Assembly (NCBI RefSeq): GCF_048159605.1
Contig: NZ_JBLREB010000001.1
Coordinates: 868,001 to 932,000, forward strand
Length of the DNA: 64,000 bases
Direction: 5' to 3'
From: Ectobacillus polymachus
Lineage (GTDB): Bacteria; Bacillota; Bacilli; Bacillales; Bacillaceae_G
Shown: one piece after another, positions 17,429 to 26,020 of the stretch
How positions within the stretch are numbered: the first letter of the stretch is position 1
Layout of the letters: every line of letters begins with the position of its first letter
Translations under genes and position numbers: made by a program
Notes under the pieces: model-generated
Database searches by the model: none
Told to the model about the DNA's origin: nothing
What the model saw: only the letters and a program-made list of their open reading frames with translations

Positions 17429-17587
17429 ATGGAATATACAGTTCCTATTCCATATTGTTATAAATGGTTGGCTGCTGGGAACAAAGAACTCTATATACGC
17501 TACATAAGGGGATACGTTGCCAGCAATCATCCTGATCTAAAGCCAATTCGTATTCAAGATATGGTTGCTATTTGTAAAAAGAGGTAG
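17429..17587 (+). CDS. small phage protein, 52 residues
   Basis: It begins MEYTVPIPYCYKWLAAGNKELYI and is placed between recT and the replication initiator, where Bacillus prophages often carry a small conserved gene. The ribosome site is weak, but the start is 5 bases after the recT stop, so translation may have been coupled. The function is unknown. Confidence 0.5.
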   Translation: MEYTVPIPYCYKWLAAGNKELYIRYIRGYVASNHPDLKPIRIQDMVAICKKR

Positions 17588-17595
17588 GTGATACG

Positions 17596-18468
17596 ATGCC
17601 CGACAGTTACCCATTTAACACATATTCTGGATTACTTACACCAGATCACTATAAAAAGATAGGGAATGCTATATGGTTGTTCCTTTGGTGCATAAGCTCC
17701 ACTACAGCAGAAAAAGAGAAGGATGGTGTTGTGTGGGGCATCGTAAAAGGAAATCAACCACAAAAATATTCCGAACTTGCTCTAATATTTGGAATCACCG
17801 AAAGAACGTTAAGCACATGGGCAAAAATTTTAGAGACCAATGAATATATCAGAATTACACGAGCTCCATATGGATTAATTTTTTCAGTGAAAAATTCTAA
17901 AAGAGGTTTTTTGAAGAGATCGGAAGAAAACTTCCACTCTCTCAAATCAGATAGGAAAGAAACTTCCGATCACATTAAGAGAACAGAAGAAATTTTCCGC
18001 TCTAGACCGGAAGAAAACTTCCGATCTAATAAGGATATTATAAGTACTACTAATAATTTAGATCCTGTTGATGAAATTGCAAATCGGTATACTGATTTAC
18101 AAACCATACAAGAAGGGCATCAAACTTTTCCTAGCGCAAAAGCTTATCAAGCAATCGCCCAGATAGTCGCTCAGGGAGTGCCGTCATCCCGAACTATCGA
18201 ATTGCTTGAACAGCGTTTTAAGGAGTTGGAGGAACACAGCCCAGGAAAGAAAATAAAAGCATTTAGCTATTTCGTAGACTACATTCTCGAACATCATGAA
18301 AGGTTACAGGCTAGAGAACAAGCTAAAGAGAATGCTAAAAAGCTAGCGAAGAGGAGGTTGCCTGAGCATGACAACAAAAACAATCAGCGAAGCAATAGCA
18401 AGAATCCGCCAAAAGATGACTCCATCACAGGTGGACAAGTCGGGCGACTCCGTAGAAAAAAAGTATGA
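17596..18468 (+). CDS. phage replication initiator with winged-helix domain
   Basis: A 290-residue protein with an N-terminal winged-helix region (about 28-105: YSELALIFGITERTLSTWAKILETNEYIRITRAPYG), a low-complexity linker carrying the repeated (S/P)EENFxS peptide (about 115-145), and a helical C-terminal half with a basic tail. It occupies the replication-organiser position before a dnaC-like loader. The linker is encoded by DNA iterons, as is usual when the origin lies inside the initiator gene. A GGTAGGTG site precedes ATG 17596. Confidence 0.75.
   Translation: MPDSYPFNTYSGLLTPDHYKKIGNAIWLFLWCISSTTAEKEKDGVVWGIVKGNQPQKYSELALIFGITERTLSTWAKILETNEYIRITRAPYGLIFSVKNSKRGFLKRSEENFHSLKSDRKETSDHIKRTEEIFRSRPEENFRSNKDIISTTNNLDPVDEIANRYTDLQTIQEGHQTFPSAKAYQAIAQIVAQGVPSSRTIELLEQRFKELEEHSPGKKIKAFSYFVDYILEHHERLQAREQAKENAKKLAKRRLPEHDNKNNQRSNSKNPPKDDSITGGQVGRLRRKKV
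17918..18024 (+). repeat. iterons inside the initiator gene, probable phage origin
   Basis: Four imperfect copies of the palindrome-like GGAAGAAAACTTCC occur at 17922-17935, 17953-17966, 17985-17998 and 18009-18022, with start-to-start spacing of 31, 32 and 24 bases. The last is flanked as CGGAAGAAAACTTCCG. They are the likely binding sites of the initiator encoded around them. Confidence 0.65.
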
Positions 18469-19272
18469 GTGCCTGAAATGTAAGGATAAAGGATTTTTAT
18501 TCTTTCGGGTCCACAAAGATGTTGAATGGGTTGAGGATGATGATTATAAAACGCTTGTCCCAAAAGAAATGGTTTCAGAAGAGGACTTCTTGTCCGGCAA
18601 GGTATGTAAGCCCGAAGATGCTTGGGAATGGCGAAGCACCTATTCACGAGTTTGTATATGTGCCGAGAAAAAGAGGATTGAACGGATGCTGAAATCAAGT
18701 GAGATCACTGATGAGTTTAAGAAACTTGATTTTAAAAATTTCGCTACGAAAGGTAAGCCGTTAGTTATCAAAGATACTTATGAATGTGCTCTTGAGTATT
18801 TTCAAGAATTTGAGCATGTACGTCACGAACGAAGAAATAGTATTGCTTTATTCGGCCAGCCTGGATCCGGAAAGACACATTTACTCACGGCTGTATCCAA
18901 TCACTTAATAAATGATCAAAAGGTACCCGTACTTTATTTTCCATATGTGGAAGGCTTCAATGATCTGAAAGATGATTTTGATTTGCTAAAGGCAAAAATG
19001 AATCGTATGAAAAAGGTTGATGTATTGTTTATCGATGACTTGTCAAGCCTGTTGGTCGTGATAGAAAACCAAGAGCAACCGATTGGCAGATTGAACAAAT
19101 GTATGCGGTTATCAACTATCGATATTTAAACTATTTACCAATTCTCGTTTCATCTGAACTTACACCTGATGAACTGGCAGACGTTGACGAGGCATTAGGA
19201 ACACTGATCTATCAAATGTGCCAAGACTTTATTGTGGTGATTAAAGGAAATCGTAAACTACTAAATCATTGA
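18368..19272 (+). pseudogene. dnaC/istB-like helicase loader, frameshifted
   Basis: The frame opens MTTKTISEAIARIRQKM, overlaps the initiator by 101 bases, and shows a Cys pair region (CLKCKDKG, then CICAEKK), Walker A (GQPGSGKTH) and Walker B (VLFIDD). At about 19040 the expected IDDLFKPVG is broken: one base appears to be lost after DDL and the frame runs to an early stop at 19129. In the next frame the protein continues (KPVGRDRKPRATDWQIEQMYAVINYRYLNYLPILVSSE) to TGA 19270-19272. The product would load the replicative helicase on the phage origin; this copy is probably inactive. Confidence 0.75.
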
Positions 19273-19288
19273 TTGGAAGGATTAGAGG

Positions 19289-19459
19289 ATGTGTAAACAA
19301 TGTGATGACAATGGACGTGTTTATAAGGAATTGTTCCCAGGGGTGCTTACATTCGAGGCTTGTACTTGCGAAGTAGCTGAGCAAAACATGCGCAATTTTA
19401 AAAAGCGTATGAAAGCGTGGAGAAATCAAATCAATGCTGCTAATGCGAAATTTAGCTAG
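19289..19459 (+). CDS. small phage protein, 56 residues
   Basis: Starts MCKQCDDNGRVYKELFPGVLTFEACTCEVAE, with two CxxC/CxC-type Cys groups that could hold zinc. It has an AGAGG ribosome site close to ATG 19289 and lies directly after the dnaC-like gene. Its function is unknown. Confidence 0.55.
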   Translation: MCKQCDDNGRVYKELFPGVLTFEACTCEVAEQNMRNFKKRMKAWRNQINAANAKFS

Positions 19460-19512
19460 AAAGCAGTTTGAAGCAAATAATCATTTTGTAGGAAAGTGAG
19501 GTATTGACCATC

Positions 19513-19647
19513 ATGGGTGATAGAATTTGTCCTAATTGTGGAGAAGAAGATTTAGTTGTAAAAGGTTTAGAAATGTGGAAATGTCTCAGTTGCGGAGAGG
19601 AATACGAAGGTGAATATCTAGACTTAGACATAGAAATAGAAGATTAA
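19513..19647 (+). CDS. small zinc-ribbon phage protein, 44 residues
   Basis: CPNCGEED and CLSCGEEY form a clear two-knuckle zinc ribbon, followed by a very acidic tail. A GTGAGG site lies upstream of ATG 19513. There is no known function. Confidence 0.6.
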   Translation: MGDRICPNCGEEDLVVKGLEMWKCLSCGEEYEGEYLDLDIEIED

Positions 19648-19699
19648 ACCCAAAATCCATTCGATAAAGAAAACACAATTACTGGCCTGTTAACAAAAA

Positions 19700-19723
19700 C
19701 GGCGGGTACATTAGTACTCGCCG
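19700..19723. repeat. perfect hairpin without T run
   Basis: CGGCGGGTAC pairs with GTACTCGCCG across ATTA (one wobble). It lies between the small phage genes and the convergent gene at 19741. It may terminate, but the U tract is missing. Confidence 0.45.
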
Positions 19724-19740
19724 AATAAGCTGAGTGAAGG

Positions 19741-19950
19741 TTAAATCATTCTAAAATAGCGGAAGGTTTCTTTAATATCATTTTGTTTTTCTGGAGGACA
19801 TGGGTAGGCCCTTGAATCAGGAGAAATTCTGTTTGTTGACATTCTAAGCTTAAGTCCACACACTTCTTTCATGTGCGCAATCCAACATGTTTTAGGTGAA
19901 TACCCATATTTTTGTTTAATGTATTCTTGAATTTGTTTATATGTAGCCAT
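19741..19950 (-). CDS. small conserved protein, 69 residues
   Basis: Starts MATYKQIQEYIKQKYGYSPKTCWIAHMKEVCGL, a sequence type I associate with short conserved proteins carried by phages and by many bacterial genomes; its function is unknown. I use the second ATG (19950) because GGAG lies 9 bases upstream. It is the only gene here facing against the phage genes. Confidence 0.6.
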   Translation of the reverse strand: MATYKQIQEYIKQKYGYSPKTCWIAHMKEVCGLKLRMSTNRISPDSRAYPCPPEKQNDIKETFRYFRMI

Positions 19951-20112
19951 ATGTTCGCACTCCAATCCCTTAATGACTATTTAGGGAAATTGTACAGTTT
20001 TTTCTATATTTTCGATATGAATTTATCAATAAAAACTTGATTTAATAAAAAAGCCAGGATTCCTCCCGGCAACAATCGATGAAATAATTATACCATACCT
20101 GGGAGGATCCTT

Positions 20113-20313
20113 ATGAGATTAGAAAATATAGAAATAAATCCCTCTACTATGAAATTAGAAATTGATATAATGAGATATAATAATAGCTTTGCAATTGTAG
20201 TATGCGACGGTAAGGCGAAGATAACTTGTTTGCCGGAACATGGTGAAACAAAGATTGTGACACATCAGGGGAAGGTGAAGAGGGTTAAATTTGATGAGGG
20301 GGAAGAATTTTGA
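20113..20313 (+). CDS. xtrA: XtrA/YqaO-family phage protein
   Basis: A 66-residue protein matching the XtrA/YqaO family of the PBSX and skin prophages: INPSTMKLEIDIMR near the start and LPEHGETKIVTHQGKVKRVKFDEGEEF at the end. The function in these prophages is not established. A GGGAGGA site precedes ATG 20113. Its TGA overlaps the TTG start of the next gene, so the two are translationally coupled. Confidence 0.85.
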   Translation: MRLENIEINPSTMKLEIDIMRYNNSFAIVVCDGKAKITCLPEHGETKIVTHQGKVKRVKFDEGEEF

Positions 20314-20765
20314 AAGAGAGCAGTCGAATTCGATCAAGTCATGGTGCTATAGGGGAATATCTAGTATTAGCGGAACTTCTAAAAAGAGATTTCATGGCTT
20401 TTTTAGCTCAAGGAGATACTCAAGTTGATTGGGACATTATATTGTTTAATACTAATAATAGTGTAAAAAAAGTACAAGTGAAGGCTATTAATATTACTAT
20501 TAATAATAGTGCTGTTAATATAAATCCGGAATCAATAAAAAATATTGATTACTTAGTAATAGTTTTATTAAATATTCCATCAGAGGAAGAATTTGATGAA
20601 AATAAAGCAAGTGAATTTTTTATAATTCCGTCGGAAAATATAAATGAATTATTTGGAAAAACTGATGAAAATAGAAAGGATAACAAACGTACTATAACAA
20701 TAAAAATAGATAAATCAAATATTAAGGATTATAGAAGTAAGTGGTCTCTAATTAAAAAGAAGTAG
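20310..20765 (+). CDS. PD-(D/E)XK nuclease-like protein
   Basis: A 151-residue protein from TTG 20310, overlapping the xtrA stop by 4 bases. The N-terminal half has the order GAIGEYLVLAELLKR, VDWDIILFN, and KKVQVKAI, matching the Glu helix, Asp strand and ExK/QVK strand of PD-(D/E)XK restriction-like or resolvase-like nucleases. A Holliday-junction-resolvase or anti-host role would suit the place, but neither is shown. The gene is more AT-rich than its phage neighbours, so it may be a later insertion. Confidence 0.6.
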   Translation: MKESSRIRSSHGAIGEYLVLAELLKRDFMAFLAQGDTQVDWDIILFNTNNSVKKVQVKAINITINNSAVNINPESIKNIDYLVIVLLNIPSEEEFDENKASEFFIIPSENINELFGKTDENRKDNKRTITIKIDKSNIKDYRSKWSLIKKK

Positions 20766-20784
20766 TTCTACCAGCCATCTGGAG

Positions 20785-20827
20785 GACACTGAATGACGCA
20801 TGTAGCGTTGTTCGGTGTCTTTTTTAT
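20785..20827 (+). terminator. intrinsic terminator
   Basis: GACACTGAA pairs with TTCGGTGTC around an inner GACGC/GCGTT stem, followed by six T. It separates the nuclease-like gene from the late-regulator genes. Confidence 0.8.
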
Positions 20828-20849
20828 TTGACAAAAATGAGGTGATGAA

Positions 20850-21035
20850 ATGAATCCAAATTTAATAGAACAGCTAAAGGAGTGGAGACAGAAGCATCCG
20901 ATTCCTCAAGTTAAGAGGACCCGAACAAAACCAAAAAAGAAGAAAAAGGAACTCTCTCAACGAGACTTGCTGGATTTAATGGATGTGAACCGACCAACTT
21001 ATAAGCGTCACAAAGGTGCATTTCGTCAAAAATAG
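20850..21035 (+). CDS. small basic phage protein, 61 residues
   Basis: A Lys/Arg-rich protein (TRTKPKKKKKELSQRD) just before the sigma-like gene. The GAGGTGATG site precedes ATG 20850. It may bind nucleic acid. The family is not recognised. Confidence 0.55.
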   Translation: MNPNLIEQLKEWRQKHPIPQVKRTRTKPKKKKKELSQRDLLDLMDVNRPTYKRHKGAFRQK

Positions 21036-21047
21036 AGGAGGGAGCTT

Positions 21048-21527
21048 ATGCAGGATTTAATTCAACAATATAGACAAGCTCTACACCAAGTAAATCAAGC
21101 AAAAGAAACAGCTACTGAGGCAGATAAAAAAGTATTTTCGATTATGGCTAGTGATTTGCAATATGCTTTGGAATGGATGAAAACGGCTTGGCGTCCAGGT
21201 AATCGAAGGGGGATTGAACGCCGAGCTGCATATCAGCGTAGTATACCTGCAGATCCGCAGCTTTTACAAGTACTCATTTCAGTTATAGAACAAGAAGATA
21301 GGGATATAGGAGATTGGAATCGATTTTTGATTGAAGATGCAATGAGTACTTTAACGGAACTGGAAAAGAAAGTTTATATAATGTCGAGGGTGGGGAATCT
21401 GTCGTATAAAGAAGTTGCGAAATGTCTAAGAATCTCAAAGAGTGCTGTACAGATTATGATCGTTCGAGCGCAAAAGAAAATAGCAAAGCAAGTAAAGGAA
21501 AGCCTCTTCTGCCAATTTAGTCAATGA
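21048..21527 (+). CDS. sigma-70 region-4-like phage late regulator (Xpf/ArpU type)
   Basis: A 159-residue protein whose C-terminal third is a sigma region 4-type helix-turn-helix: LTELEKKVYIMSRVGNLSYKEVAKCLRISKSAVQIMIVRAQKKI. The N-terminal half is helical. In PBSX-type prophages the gene in this place (xpf) activates late genes. ATG 21048 has a strong GAGGAGGGA site and follows the basic protein by 12 bases. A decayed second copy of the C-terminal part lies at 22336-22537. Confidence 0.75.
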   Translation: MQDLIQQYRQALHQVNQAKETATEADKKVFSIMASDLQYALEWMKTAWRPGNRRGIERRAAYQRSIPADPQLLQVLISVIEQEDRDIGDWNRFLIEDAMSTLTELEKKVYIMSRVGNLSYKEVAKCLRISKSAVQIMIVRAQKKIAKQVKESLFCQFSQ

Positions 21528-21682
21528 TATGACGATTATGTTCAATACAAGTTTTTTATTACCGTTTAGAAAAACATAAATAAATTTGTCTATTATTAGT
21601 TAAAAATATTGTATATTTTTAATATTAGAAAGAACAAACAAATTTAGTTTTTCTAGAAATATAGCAAAAGGAGATGGTTTAC

Positions 21683-22297
21683 TTGAAAAAAAACTACAGC
21701 TATAAAATTCGTTATCTTACATTTGGAATACTCATTGTTATTTTGATTTTATTGATTGTTGCTCATAATAATTTAAGATTGGGTGACATTGATTTATTAG
21801 CATTTGTTGGCGCAATCATTGGCGGTCTCATTACATTATTTGGTGTCCAATATTCAATTCAAGCATCTTTTGAAGCGTTAGAGTTATCCTTAAAAAAACA
21901 AGAGGATGACAAGTTCTTAGAAAGAATTGAAGTAAAATTAAATAGACTATACAAAGTTAAAGACATAATATTTACAGCAGATCGGATGCTTTCGAATAAA
22001 AAATTTGGATGGAACAAAAATTATGAAAAAGCAGAAGTGGAAGAAATAAATAGGGGATTAATTACATATTTTCTACCTCAATTAAACATTTTATTAGAAA
22101 TTTCATCATCTGTAGATTATGAATTTTTTAATGAAATAAAAAAATTTGTAGATGATACTAGATCTTATTTTTTTGATTTCTCTGAAGAGGATTTTTTTAA
22201 AATTACAAATTCTATTGATCAATTAACTAAGAAAATTGAGGATCATGAATCAAGAATTTGTAATATATATGAGGAGATTTCAAAGAAAACTAGATAG
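21683..22297 (+). CDS. two-helix membrane protein with cytoplasmic helical domain
   Basis: A 204-residue protein from TTG 21683 (AAAGGAG 9 bases upstream; an ATG at 21674 is too close to it). Two membrane segments (about residues 8-28 and 38-58) are followed by a long charged, helical region that may form coiled coils. It has no late-phage neighbours, is very AT-rich, and separates two copies of the sigma-like gene. It could be cargo, for example an abortive-infection or sensor protein, but nothing in the sequence proves this. Confidence 0.65.
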   Translation: MKKNYSYKIRYLTFGILIVILILLIVAHNNLRLGDIDLLAFVGAIIGGLITLFGVQYSIQASFEALELSLKKQEDDKFLERIEVKLNRLYKVKDIIFTADRMLSNKKFGWNKNYEKAEVEEINRGLITYFLPQLNILLEISSSVDYEFFNEIKKFVDDTRSYFFDFSEEDFFKITNSIDQLTKKIEDHESRICNIYEEISKKTR

Positions 22298-22328
22298 ATT
22301 ATATTTAACTTAGCTTATTAAGGGGAAG

Positions 22329-22537
22329 AGGGTCATTGATTGAAGATTCAATGAGGTATCAGAACTGGAGAAAGAAGTCTATATCATTTAGAAAATTTGT
22401 TGTATACAGAGATTGCTAGAAGTTTACATATCTCAAAGAGTGCAATACAGATTATGATAAAGAGAGCGGAAAAGAAAATTGAGAAACAAGTCAAGGAGAG
22501 TATATTTTGTAGCAAAATTAAGGTAAAGGTACAATAA
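22329..22537 (+). pseudogene. decayed second copy of the sigma-like late regulator
   Basis: TTGATTGAAGATTCAATGAG and the later reading LYTEIARSLHISKSAIQIMIKRAEKKIEKQVKESIFC match the gene at 21048-21527 at about 70 percent in the C-terminal part. There is an indel near 22350 and an in-frame stop (TAG, about 22390). It looks like a tandem or recombined remnant of a related phage. Confidence 0.7.
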
Positions 22538-22654
22538 TATATTAATTTTGGGCATAAGAGTTGGAAGTAAATTTAAACAAGATTTTTTAGATCCTTCTAT
22601 TAATTGATTCTCTATGTTTTATGATCATAAAAAAATTCAGGCATTAAACCTGTA

Positions 22655-22807
22655 TTAATCAAAACTAAAATTATTGGTTTGTAACGCAATTAGAGCTTCT
22701 TGTTGGTTAGGAAATGATTCTTTAGAAATTTTACCTGGACTAGGTACACCACAAGTAATTCTCCAATCACCAGGCGATATTTCTTCAACAACATATAAGT
22801 GAGACAT
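22655..22807 (-). CDS. small protein, 50 residues
   Basis: Starts MSHLYVVEEISPGDWRITCGVPSPGKISKESFP. I use ATG 22807 because AAGGGGG lies just upstream; the longer frame to 22918 has no site. No family is recognised. Confidence 0.55.
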   Translation of the reverse strand: MSHLYVVEEISPGDWRITCGVPSPGKISKESFPNQQEALIALQTNNFSFD

Positions 22808-23028
22808 AATTTCAACCCCCTTAGTAATTATTGTATTCAAACTAGAAATAAATAAATCATTATATCTGTGAAGGCCTTTCAACTGTTGGAAGGATTTTTC
22901 TTTCATATTTGCTGTCATATAAGTGTAAGTATTTATTGTAATGTTAATGTATTTGTAGTTTAATTCAATACTTAACTATTTAAAATAAATCGGATAAAAT
23001 AAGTGCTTATATAAATAAGTTGGGTATT

Positions 23029-23850
23029 TTAATGCCATTTTTTCTTTTTGGACAGATAATTTTCTTTCATTATTAAATCATATAAAAACTTGTCATATAG
23101 TTCTGATTCCTTTAATGCATCTGAGAAGGAAATACCGTAAGTTAGCATTCTATCCCTTACAACATGTAGAAATTCTTCAAAGTGGATACTCATAGGATTA
23201 GCTTTAAGTTCTCTTATAGTACAATTAGCAACTAATGCAGATTCCTGTTTATTAGTAAAGCTCCTCACTATATCATAATTGCCTTCAGTTGAACGGCTTT
23301 TACCTACTAAACTCCCAGATCTCTTATTCCAAGGTGGTAGACTTCCATTCTTTATTCTATATGCTTCTATTAATATTCCCTCAACAATCTTTAAATCCCT
23401 CTTGAAATGTTCATTTGCGAAATCTGATAATTCTACTTCTTCATCATAAATTTTATGTACGTTTTTCTTGATAACAGGTTGGCTTATTGGTGACATTGTA
23501 AGTATCGAATAACCCAATTTTTCTTTTTGATTAAAGTAACTTTTAATATTCACAAACTTGCAACTTTCCTTTTTCATAGGTAAAATCCCATTATGTTGTT
23601 TAAATCTTTCGCCTAAATCCACGGCTAATCCAATATATAAAACTTCTTTTGTTTCATAATCCCAAAAACAATAAACACCAGAGGATGCCCACCCATAGCC
23701 ATCATTTGGATTACATACATGGTCTAATGCATTAACAATATCTTTAGTGTCTTTCATTTTATATGCATCTTGTATAACAGTTCCAAACATAGTTTTAGCT
23801 ACAACATTGGTGTTCAATCTAATTTGATTGATAAAGTCCATATCCAACAT
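23029..23850 (-). CDS. GIY-YIG endonuclease-domain protein
   Basis: A 273-residue protein with GVYCF (58-62), LYIG (71-74), then R82 and H86 in ERFKQH, and a distal Glu in IVEGILIEAYRIKNGSLPPWN (about 165-185). This order fits a GIY-YIG nuclease domain with a family-specific helical C-terminal part. It could be a restriction-like or homing-type enzyme. ATG 23850 has an AAGGGGATAA site. It stands alone between phage remnants and a truncated protease, so it is probably accessory. Confidence 0.75.
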   Translation of the reverse strand: MLDMDFINQIRLNTNVVAKTMFGTVIQDAYKMKDTKDIVNALDHVCNPNDGYGWASSGVYCFWDYETKEVLYIGLAVDLGERFKQHNGILPMKKESCKFVNIKSYFNQKEKLGYSILTMSPISQPVIKKNVHKIYDEEVELSDFANEHFKRDLKIVEGILIEAYRIKNGSLPPWNKRSGSLVGKSRSTEGNYDIVRSFTNKQESALVANCTIRELKANPMSIHFEEFLHVVRDRMLTYGISFSDALKESELYDKFLYDLIMKENYLSKKKKWH

Positions 23851-24049
23851 TTATCCCCTTTTTATATTAGTAATAATTTCCAAATAGTATTTCTATAATA
23901 TCTCATAATTAAAGTTTTTACAAACACACTACGATGTAAAAAGGGGGAACAATATTATGATAATGACCATACAAATTATTATATCTACAGCAAAGACAGT
24001 AATTTTACAACGTGGCAGCTTCCATTAAGAGATAGGGAGTCACAGAATA

Positions 24050-24628
24050 CTATTTTTGATAGGTTGGGTAAAATCCTCATCGGGGGCATTATCAAATAGG
24101 ATTGAGATATATCATAACAGGTTAAATACAAAAGGATCTCATATAATTAAATATGAAGAACTATTTTTAGAAGATGGGGAAACACCTAAATGGATTGAAC
24201 ATCCAACTCTTGGTCCCAAAGTGGATTTTGTTGCAATTCCCTTAACAGATTTAGATAAGGCACAGGTATATCCTTATTATTTAGATATTGGTGAGGATAT
24301 AATAGTTGGAGTTACAGATACAGTAGGTGTAGTTGGATTCCTATTTGGCATTCAGGTTGGAAGCAATGCAGCCATTTGGGCAACGGGAACTGTAGCATCT
24401 GAACCTGATATTAATTATAAGGATTTACCATTATTTTTAATTGATTGTAGAAGTAGACAAGGACAGTCAGGTTCTCCAGTTATTGCATATCGTTCAAATG
24501 GTGATGTAAAATTAGGAACTGATCTTGCAATCTTTGGTGGACCTGTTAAAAAATTTTTAGGTATCTATAGTGGAAGGATTAATAAGGAATCGGATTTAGG
24601 TTTGGTTTGGAAAGCTTTAGCAATATAA
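24050..24628 (+). pseudogene. trypsin-like serine protease, 5'-truncated
   Basis: The C-terminal two thirds of a trypsin-fold protein: GALSNRIEIYHNRLNTKGS, VDFVAIPLTDLD (Asp of the triad is plausible here) and RQGQSGSPVI with the nucleophile Ser, ending FLGIYSGRINKESDLGLVWKALAI. In intact relatives an N-terminal segment with the catalytic His (TNWHN) precedes this, and it is missing. The sequence before it (23937-24055) has another origin and also lacks an intact frame. Confidence 0.65.
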
Positions 24629-24915
24629 GAATTAATAGATAGTATTTGAACCAAAGATAAAGTAAGTGTTTGAGTACTGCTTTTTAAAACTAACTGAGCA
24701 TGATACTGTAATAACGAAGGGGCGCTTTTACAGCAGCTTAGTTGAGGAATATTTCAATTCCTTATGAGTCCTTTTATATAAAGGCAATGGCCAAATTTTT
24801 TGATTGCATTTCAATAGAAGAAGCGAACTACAGATTATTACGTAAAATATAAATTTGACGTAATAATCTATAAGTTTTAAGATATATATATATTTTTAGT
24901 CTGCGAGGTAACAAA
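24629..24915. other. intergenic stretch before xerS with a 10-bp inverted repeat
   Basis: It holds an exact inverted repeat, ATTATTACGT at 24834-24843 and ACGTAATAAT at 24858-24867, 50 bases before the recombinase start codon. This could be its operator or a recombination-related site. No gene was found. Confidence 0.5.
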
Positions 24916-26007
24916 ATGATAAATAAAACAAATTTAAAAAACTTTAATAATACACTTGCATTACTAAATGATTTACCTTGGTATGTAGAAGAATATATTA
25001 ATCATAAGAAAAGAAAACTTTCTGCTGCAACCTTACTTAATTATTGCCATGATTATAAAATCTTTTTTACTTGGATGATAAATAAACATATATGCAATTG
25101 TAAGGAAATGAAAGAAATTTCTCTAGGTACTTTAGAGAAAGTCACGGTACAACAGGTTGAAAATTTTTTAAGTTTCCTTCATTATGAGTTAAATAACAAA
25201 GAAATAACCGTTAATCGCAAATTATCAGCTTTAAAATCCCTATTTAATTATCTTCAAAACATCGCTGAGACACCAGATTTAAAATCATATATAAGTAGAA
25301 ATGTGATGGCAAAGATTGAATTCAATGAAATAAAAGAAAGTATGGAAACACTTGCAAACAAAATAGAAGGAAAGATTTTACTCGGTGATGAATATGAAAA
25401 ATTTAGATCATTCATAGCCTATGATTACGGTCAAATTTGTAAGGGCAATAAAAAATTATTCAACTTTTATAATCTAAACCGTGAACGTGATACAGCAATT
25501 GTGTCATTAGTGTTGGGATCTGGTCTTCGCCTTTCTGAATTAGTTAACTTAGATTTAGATGATATTGATTTTAGTAAAAACTCAGCAAGGGTTATTAGAA
25601 AAGGTAATAAAGAACAATATGTTTACTTTAGCCAAGTAGCAAAAACAGATCTTCAAGAGTATCTATCAATCAGGTCAAACAGATATCATGTGAACAAAAG
25701 TAATAAAGCTTTGTTCATATCAGCACCAATGGGACCTAAAGGAAAATCAAGAAGATTAACCAATCGCTCAGTAGAAAAACTAGTTGAAAAATATGCAATA
25801 GCATTTGGTAAACCGGCTCTATCAGTACATAAGCTAAGACATTCGTTTGCAACAAGATACCATTCAGAAATAAATGATGTACCAAAACTAAGAAGACAAT
25901 TAGGCCATTCATCCATACAGACTACTATGATATATACACACATAAGAAATGATGATTTAAAAACTGCTGTAGATAAAATGGATATGTTAAATGATTATAA
26001 CGAATAG
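24916..26007 (+). CDS. xerS: tyrosine recombinase XerS family
   Basis: A 363-residue tyrosine recombinase. The N-terminal SAM-like domain (about 20-150) begins LPWYVEEYI, and the catalytic domain has Arg 205 (SGLRLSEL), Lys near 229 (RKGNKEQ), His 305 and Arg 308 (HKLRHS), His 331 (LGHSS) and the nucleophile Tyr 340 (MIYTHI). The residue set is complete. Length and the segments YISRNVMAKI and LNRERDTAIVSL fit XerS, which in streptococci is encoded next to its target difSL and resolves chromosome dimers. Here too the gene lies close to a dif site (254 bases to its left), although that site has the XerC/XerD form. GCGAGGT precedes ATG 24916. Confidence 0.85.
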   Translation: MINKTNLKNFNNTLALLNDLPWYVEEYINHKKRKLSAATLLNYCHDYKIFFTWMINKHICNCKEMKEISLGTLEKVTVQQVENFLSFLHYELNNKEITVNRKLSALKSLFNYLQNIAETPDLKSYISRNVMAKIEFNEIKESMETLANKIEGKILLGDEYEKFRSFIAYDYGQICKGNKKLFNFYNLNRERDTAIVSLVLGSGLRLSELVNLDLDDIDFSKNSARVIRKGNKEQYVYFSQVAKTDLQEYLSIRSNRYHVNKSNKALFISAPMGPKGKSRRLTNRSVEKLVEKYAIAFGKPALSVHKLRHSFATRYHSEINDVPKLRRQLGHSSIQTTMIYTHIRNDDLKTAVDKMDMLNDYNE

Positions 26008-26020
26008 AATTTAGAAATAA

